NCBI GenBank assembly: GCA_021414185.1 | Contig: JAIOOZ010000262.1 | Span: forward strand, 1 to 7,421 | From: Betaproteobacteria bacterium | GTDB taxonomy: Bacteria; Pseudomonadota; Gammaproteobacteria; Burkholderiales; SG8-41 | DNA: 7,421 nt | Direction: 5' to 3' | Shown: positions 5,873 through 7,421 of the stretch, in pieces | How the letters are laid out: every line of letters begins with the position of its first letter | Numbering within the stretch: position 1 is the stretch's first letter | Position numbers and translations under genes: made by a program | Notes under the pieces: generated by a model | What the model saw: only the letters and a program-made list of their open reading frames with translations | The model's database searches: none | Told to the model about the DNA's origin: nothing

Positions 5873-6757
5873 ATGAGCAACGCATCGCTGTTTGAATCCA
5901 GCCTGAAAAGCCTTGAATTTCTGCATCGCGGGAAAGTGCGCGATATCTACGCCGTCGGCGACGATAAATTGCTGGTCATACAAAGCGACCGCCTGTCGGC
6001 ATTCGACGTCATCCTGCCGGACCCGATTGCGGGCAAGGGCGAAGTGCTGACCGCGATGTCGAACTACTGGTTCAAGAAACTCGGCCACGTGATACCGAAC
6101 CATCTGACGGGCATCGCGCCCGAGACAGTGGTGGCCGCCAATGAGCGCGAACAGGTCGCCGGCCGCGCGATGGTCGTGCGCAAATTCAAGCCGCTGATGA
6201 TAGAAGCGGTGGTGCGCGGTTACATCATTGGTTCGGGCTGGAAGGATTACCAGAAGACCGGCATGGTGTGCGGCATCAAGCTGCCTGCCGGATTGAAAGA
6301 AGCGGAAAAACTGCCCGAAGTTATTTTCACGCCGGCAACCAAGGCGCCGGCGGGACAGCACGACGAAAACATTTCCTTCGCCGAAGCGGAGAAAATCGTC
6401 GGCGCCGAGATGGCGGCGAAAGTACGCGCGGTTTCAATCCAGCTTTACAGCGAAGCAGCGGCTTACGCGAAAACCAAGGGCATCATCATCGCCGACACCA
6501 AGTTCGAGTTCGGCGTCGACGAGGCAGGCAAACTCTTCCTGATCGATGAAATCCTCACGCCCGATTCGTCGCGCTTCTGGCCGGCCGCCGAGTACCGCAC
6601 CGGCATCAGCCCGCCGTCGTTCGACAAACAGATCGTGCGCAACTGGCTGGAAACCCAGCCATGGAACAAAAAGCATCCCGCGCCGCATTTGCCGGCCGAC
6701 GTGCTCGCCCACACTTCCGCCAAGTACAAAGAAGTGCTGCGTTTGTTGACCAGCTGA
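5873..6757 (+). CDS. purC: Phosphoribosylaminoimidazole-succinocarboxamide synthase (SAICAR synthetase)
   Basis: A 294-residue enzyme that joins CAIR and aspartate with ATP to make SAICAR, the step directly after PurE. The length is that of the longer PurC type with a C-terminal extension. Landmarks in order: GKVRDIYAV (20-28, nucleotide-binding start), SDRLSAFDVIL (38-48), VVRGYIIGSGWKDYQ (113-127), HDENIS (163-168), IIADTKFEFG (205-214), IDEILTPDSSRFW (224-236, metal and substrate region), and a helical tail ending KEVLRLLTS. ATG 5873 is the natural start, with the conserved N-terminus directly following, though only a weak AAAG stands upstream. Co-transcription with purE is likely given the 31-nt gap. 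The next 154 bp hold a palindromic repeat instead of a gene. Confidence 0.97.
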   Translation: MSNASLFESSLKSLEFLHRGKVRDIYAVGDDKLLVIQSDRLSAFDVILPDPIAGKGEVLTAMSNYWFKKLGHVIPNHLTGIAPETVVAANEREQVAGRAMVVRKFKPLMIEAVVRGYIIGSGWKDYQKTGMVCGIKLPAGLKEAEKLPEVIFTPATKAPAGQHDENISFAEAEKIVGAEMAAKVRAVSIQLYSEAAAYAKTKGIIIADTKFEFGVDEAGKLFLIDEILTPDSSRFWPAAEYRTGISPPSFDKQIVRNWLETQPWNKKHPAPHLPADVLAHTSAKYKEVLRLLTS

Positions 6758-6759
6758 TT

Positions 6760-6901
6760 AACCGCCAAGCCGCCAAGGCCGCCAAGTAAAAACAAAATGC
6801 GGTCGTTATCGGTTGAACTGCACGCAGATCGACCAAACAACTGTGGGCACAGCCTTGGTGGTCAAAAAGGTCCTCTCGGCGGTCTTGGCGCCTTGGCGGT
6901 T
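6760..6901. repeat. Palindromic CGCCAAG 7-mer element between purC and sua5
   Basis: The left arm (6760-6786) contains CGCCAAG at 6763, 6771 and 6780, with steps of 8 then 9 nt. The right arm (6875-6901) contains CTCGGCG at 6875 and CTTGGCG at 6884 and 6892, with steps of 9 then 8 nt: a mirror image. The two 27-nt arms pair at 24 positions by my count. The 88-bp middle part (6787-6874) shows no convincing ORF. The element starts 3 nt after the purC stop and ends 10 nt before the next ATG, so it fills the intergenic space almost exactly. There is no T-run after the right arm, so a simple intrinsic terminator is not indicated. Confidence 0.88.
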
Positions 6902-6911
6902 CAACGCTTAA

Positions 6912-7421
6912 ATGAATAATTCTGAAATCGATAAGGCCGTCGCCGTCCTGGCGCGCGGTGGGCTGGTCGCTTTTCCCACCGAGACGGTGTACGGGCTCGG
7001 CGCCGATGCATCCAATCCCGCGGCAATCCGCAAACTCTATGCTGCCAAAGGCCGGCCCGCCGACCATCCGGTGATCGTGCATCTGGCCGACGTCGTGCAG
7101 CTGCCGCAATGGGCGCGCGAAGTCACGCCCGTCGCGCAAAATCTCGCGCGGCAATTCTGGCCGGGCCCGCTGACCCTGCTGTTCAAACGTGCACCCGGCG
7201 TCAGTGACGCGGTGACCGGCGGACAGGACACGGTCGCCTTGCGTATTCCTTCTCACCCGATCGCGCATTTGCTGCTGGAGAAATTCGGCGGCGGAGTCGC
7301 AGCGCCCTCGGCCAATCGCTTCGGACGCGTGAGCGCTACTCTGGCTGAGCATGTCAGGCAGGAATTCGGCGACGCGGTCGACTTCGTGGTCGATGGCGGG
7401 CAGAGCGATGTCGGCATCGAA
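6912..7421 (+). CDS. L-threonylcarbamoyladenylate synthase, Sua5/YrdC family (partial, runs off the right edge)
   Basis: The first 170 codons are open to the window end. The enzyme makes threonylcarbamoyl-AMP from threonine, bicarbonate and ATP, the first step of t6A formation at tRNA position 37. The YrdC domain is clear: GGLVAFPTETVYGLGADA (16-33), YAAKGRPADHPVIVH (43-57, the KGRP motif), FWPGPLTLLF (82-91), TVALRIPSHPIAHLLL (107-122), APSANRFGRVSATLAEHV (131-148) and VVDGGQSDVGIE at the edge. This 'NRFGR' and 'DGG' arrangement fits bacterial Sua5 proteins; whether a C-terminal Sua5 domain follows cannot be seen. The start is ATG 6912 because a TAA stands in frame immediately before it; no Shine-Dalgarno is visible, and the leader is the end of the repeat element. 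It may be read from purE/purC through the repeat. Confidence 0.95.
   Translation, partial: MNNSEIDKAVAVLARGGLVAFPTETVYGLGADASNPAAIRKLYAAKGRPADHPVIVHLADVVQLPQWAREVTPVAQNLARQFWPGPLTLLFKRAPGVSDAVTGGQDTVALRIPSHPIAHLLLEKFGGGVAAPSANRFGRVSATLAEHVRQEFGDAVDFVVDGGQSDVGIE

Noticed and set aside
6760..6901. Intrinsic terminator after purC
   Set aside because: Arms are far apart (88 nt) and there is no T-run after the right arm; it fits the repeat-element explanation better.

Overview
The window looks like chromosomal DNA of a betaproteobacterium, most likely Burkholderiales-like. It is GC-rich, it carries several Bug/TctC-type periplasmic solute-binding protein genes beside MmgE/PrpD-family genes (a combination greatly expanded in Burkholderiales), and it has a purine-synthesis cluster next to a Sua5/YrdC gene. 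The species cannot be told from the sequence alone.

Layout. Positions 1-5246 are an accessory transport/catabolism block read entirely on the minus strand (right to left): an intact Bug receptor (4281-5246), an MmgE/PrpD gene broken by an internal deletion (3046-4274), a second, intact MmgE/PrpD gene (1649-3025), a Bug gene damaged at both ends (789-1589), the C-terminal half of an EamA-type membrane transporter (359-788), and the first 27 codons of another exported protein (1-81). Positions 5347-7421 are read on the plus strand: purE (5347-5841), purC (5873-6757) and the first 170 codons of a Sua5/YrdC L-threonylcarbamoyladenylate synthase (6912 to the window end). The two blocks diverge from a 100-bp intergenic region that should hold both promoters.

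How the genes work together. PurE and PurC catalyse neighbouring steps of de novo IMP synthesis (N5-CAIR to CAIR, then CAIR to SAICAR). Sua5/YrdC makes the threonylcarbamoyl-AMP used for the t6A tRNA modification. The minus-strand block looks like a small operon for capturing a carboxylate by a Bug receptor and processing a related hydroxy-acid with MmgE/PrpD enzymes. No TctA/TctB membrane partner is visible, and the substrate cannot be read from sequence.

The most unusual content is structural. Four short repeat systems sit at gene edges. One is a back-to-back pair of long hairpins (198-362) whose arms pair almost perfectly within each unit but differ between units. The other three are arrays of a 7-mer core at an 8-10 nt period: CACAGAG at 1488-1587, CGCAGAT at 1611-1637 and CGCCAAG at 6760-6901. 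The first and last of these are palindromic, and the last has mirror-symmetric spacing. The CACAGAG array is translated in frame as part of the only signal peptide available to the damaged Bug gene. The CGCCAAG element occupies the purC-sua5 gap, where many betaproteobacteria, as I recall, carry purK. Two separate deletions (the Bug/EamA fusion near 785-791 and the MmgE/PrpD deletion near 3934-3943) show that the accessory block is decaying, unless they are assembly errors.
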